Translations under genes and position numbers: made by a program
The notes under the pieces: model-generated
The model's database searches: none
Told to the model about the DNA's origin: nothing
Seen by the model: only the letters and a program-made list of their open reading frames with translations
Source of the DNA: Nitrospinota bacterium
GTDB taxonomy: Bacteria; Tectomicrobia; Entotheonellia; J063
NCBI GenBank assembly: GCA_003696125.1
Contig: RFHZ01000371.1
Coordinates: 1 to 5,116 of the forward strand
Direction of reading: 5' to 3'
Length of the DNA stretch: 5,116 nt
Part shown: positions 4,294 through 5,116 of the stretch, in pieces
Position numbering within the stretch: the first letter of the stretch is position 1
How the letters are laid out: every line of letters starts with the position of its first letter

Positions 4294-5116
4294 ATGGCAG
4301 CCGTGCGGGAACGACTACAGGCACTCCTCGACAAACTACCAGAGCGGCTCCGTAACCTTCCTCCGACCAGGCTCTTCCTCCTCCTGGGTCTGGCCGGAGT
4401 CGGGCTGGCCATCGCCCTGGTCTCGCTGCTCTGGATGTCGCGTGGTAGCGATCAGCAGGTACTCTATACCCGGCTCACCCTGGAGGATGCGGCCGCCATT
4501 ACGGCCAGGCTCAAGGAGATGGGAGTCCCTTATACCCTGCACAACGAGGGGACAACCATCAGCGTTCCGGCGTCCCGTGTCTATGAGCTTCGCCTGAAAC
4601 TGGCCGCCGAAGGCCTCCCCCAGGGAGGAGGGGTGGGGTTCGAGCTCTTTGATCAGCGCAACTTCGGGATGACCGAATTTGTGCAGAAGATTAACTATCG
4701 ACGGGCCTTACAGGGGGAACTCTCCCGGACCATCAGTCAACTGGCCGCCGTGGAGACCGCCCGGGTCCATCTGGTGATCCCGGAAAAATCCCTCTTCCTG
4801 GAAGAGCAGGAGAAACCGACCGCCTCGGTCGTGCTCAAGTTACGTCCCGGACACCGGCTGCGGCCAGAACAGATCCGGGGGATTGCCCATCTCGTGGCCA
4901 GTAGCGTAGAAGGACTCCAACCGGCCGACGTCATCATCGTAGATAGTAGCGGACAGATCCTGAACCAGAAGGAGGAAGGGGAAAACTTCCTCTCTCTTAC
5001 CGAGGCCCAACTGGAATACCAGAAGCGGATCGAGCAGAGCCTGGAGCGGCGGGTAGAGAGCCTGCTCGAGCGGGCCGTGGGCAAGGGAAAAGTGGCGGTC
5101 CGCGTCTCCGCCACCC
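4294..5116 (+). CDS. fliF: Flagellar MS-ring protein FliF, 3' partial
   Basis: 274 complete codons are visible before the window ends, about half of the usual 520-570 residues. Seen: a short cytoplasmic N-terminus, a membrane segment at about 26-48 (RLFLLLGLAGVGLAIALVSL), and a first ring-building domain (about 50-110) with VLYTRLTLEDAAAITARLKEMGVPY. A second domain with FGMTEFVQKINYRRALQGELSRTI then ARVHLVIPEKSLF (about 124-167) is highly characteristic of FliF/YscJ proteins. A third region starts after about 230. Family knowledge: FliF forms the inner-membrane MS ring that carries the C ring and surrounds the export gate. The gene starts 3 nt after fliE. ATG 4294 has only a weak upstream CAGG. 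GTG 4303 sits 9 nt after AGGGG (4289-4293) and is a credible alternative, shortening the protein by three residues. Confidence 0.97.
   Translation, partial: MAAVRERLQALLDKLPERLRNLPPTRLFLLLGLAGVGLAIALVSLLWMSRGSDQQVLYTRLTLEDAAAITARLKEMGVPYTLHNEGTTISVPASRVYELRLKLAAEGLPQGGGVGFELFDQRNFGMTEFVQKINYRRALQGELSRTISQLAAVETARVHLVIPEKSLFLEEQEKPTASVVLKLRPGHRLRPEQIRGIAHLVASSVEGLQPADVIIVDSSGQILNQKEEGENFLSLTEAQLEYQKRIEQSLERRVESLLERAVGKGKVAVRVSAT

Noticed and set aside
3926-4597. 223-codon + strand open frame overlapping the flgC end, fliE and fliF start
   Set aside because: It is an arginine/serine/proline-rich shadow frame. The overlapping frames encode clear FlgC, FliE and FliF.
4737-5114. Antisense open frame within fliF
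   Set aside because: It is a shadow of strongly conserved FliF coding sequence with serine/arginine-rich composition.

Overview
The window is one flagellar locus, read entirely on the + strand, from a GC-rich Gram-negative bacterium. The order (sigma-54 activator, periplasmic TPR protein, flgB, flgC, fliE, fliF) and the protein style suggest a deltaproteobacterial (Desulfuromonadales-like) or similar lineage. That placement is an impression from the protein sequences, not a tested assignment. No mobile element, RNA gene or CRISPR array was seen.

Layout. Positions 1-834 hold the C-terminal part of a sigma-54-dependent activator, cut by the window edge just after its Walker A region. It keeps the GAFTGA loop, Walker B and a Fis-type DNA-binding domain whose recognition helix (NRTTLVEK) resembles FleQ/FlrA flagellar master regulators. 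Positions 835-1143 are non-coding and look like a control region. They contain a perfect GTCAA-N4-TTGAC palindrome, a degenerate copy 80 bp downstream, a third GTCAGC-N3-GCTGAC palindrome, and a -24/-12 promoter (TGG...TTGCT, GG-to-GC spacing exact) at 1019-1034. A purine-rich leader of about 100 nt with a hairpin follows. Positions 1144-3093 encode a 649-residue exported protein with an AMIN-like beta domain, a proline-rich linker and a long TPR array. After 38 bp come flgB (3132-3548), flgC (3550-3990), fliE (4000-4290) and fliF (from 4294, running off the end), with gaps of 1, 9 and 3 nt.

How it fits together. FlgB and FlgC are proximal rod subunits, FliE is the adaptor between the MS ring and the rod, and FliF is the MS ring and export-gate housing, so the operon encodes the earliest-assembled basal-body core. 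The TPR protein is the first gene of the same predicted transcript and is the least understood component. Its AMIN-like domain suggests a cell-wall or periplasmic scaffold role around the basal body. The simplest regulatory reading is a compact circuit: the activator binds the GTCA/TGAC palindromes just downstream of its own gene and drives the sigma-54 promoter of the basal-body operon.

Most worth a second look: the GTCA-N-TGAC series paired with the sigma-54 promoter; the AMIN-TPR protein as a candidate motor scaffold; a palindromic, terminator-like C-rich element inside the fliE reading frame that has a near-match in the control region; and possible pairing between the upstream pyrimidine tract and the operon's first ribosome binding site.
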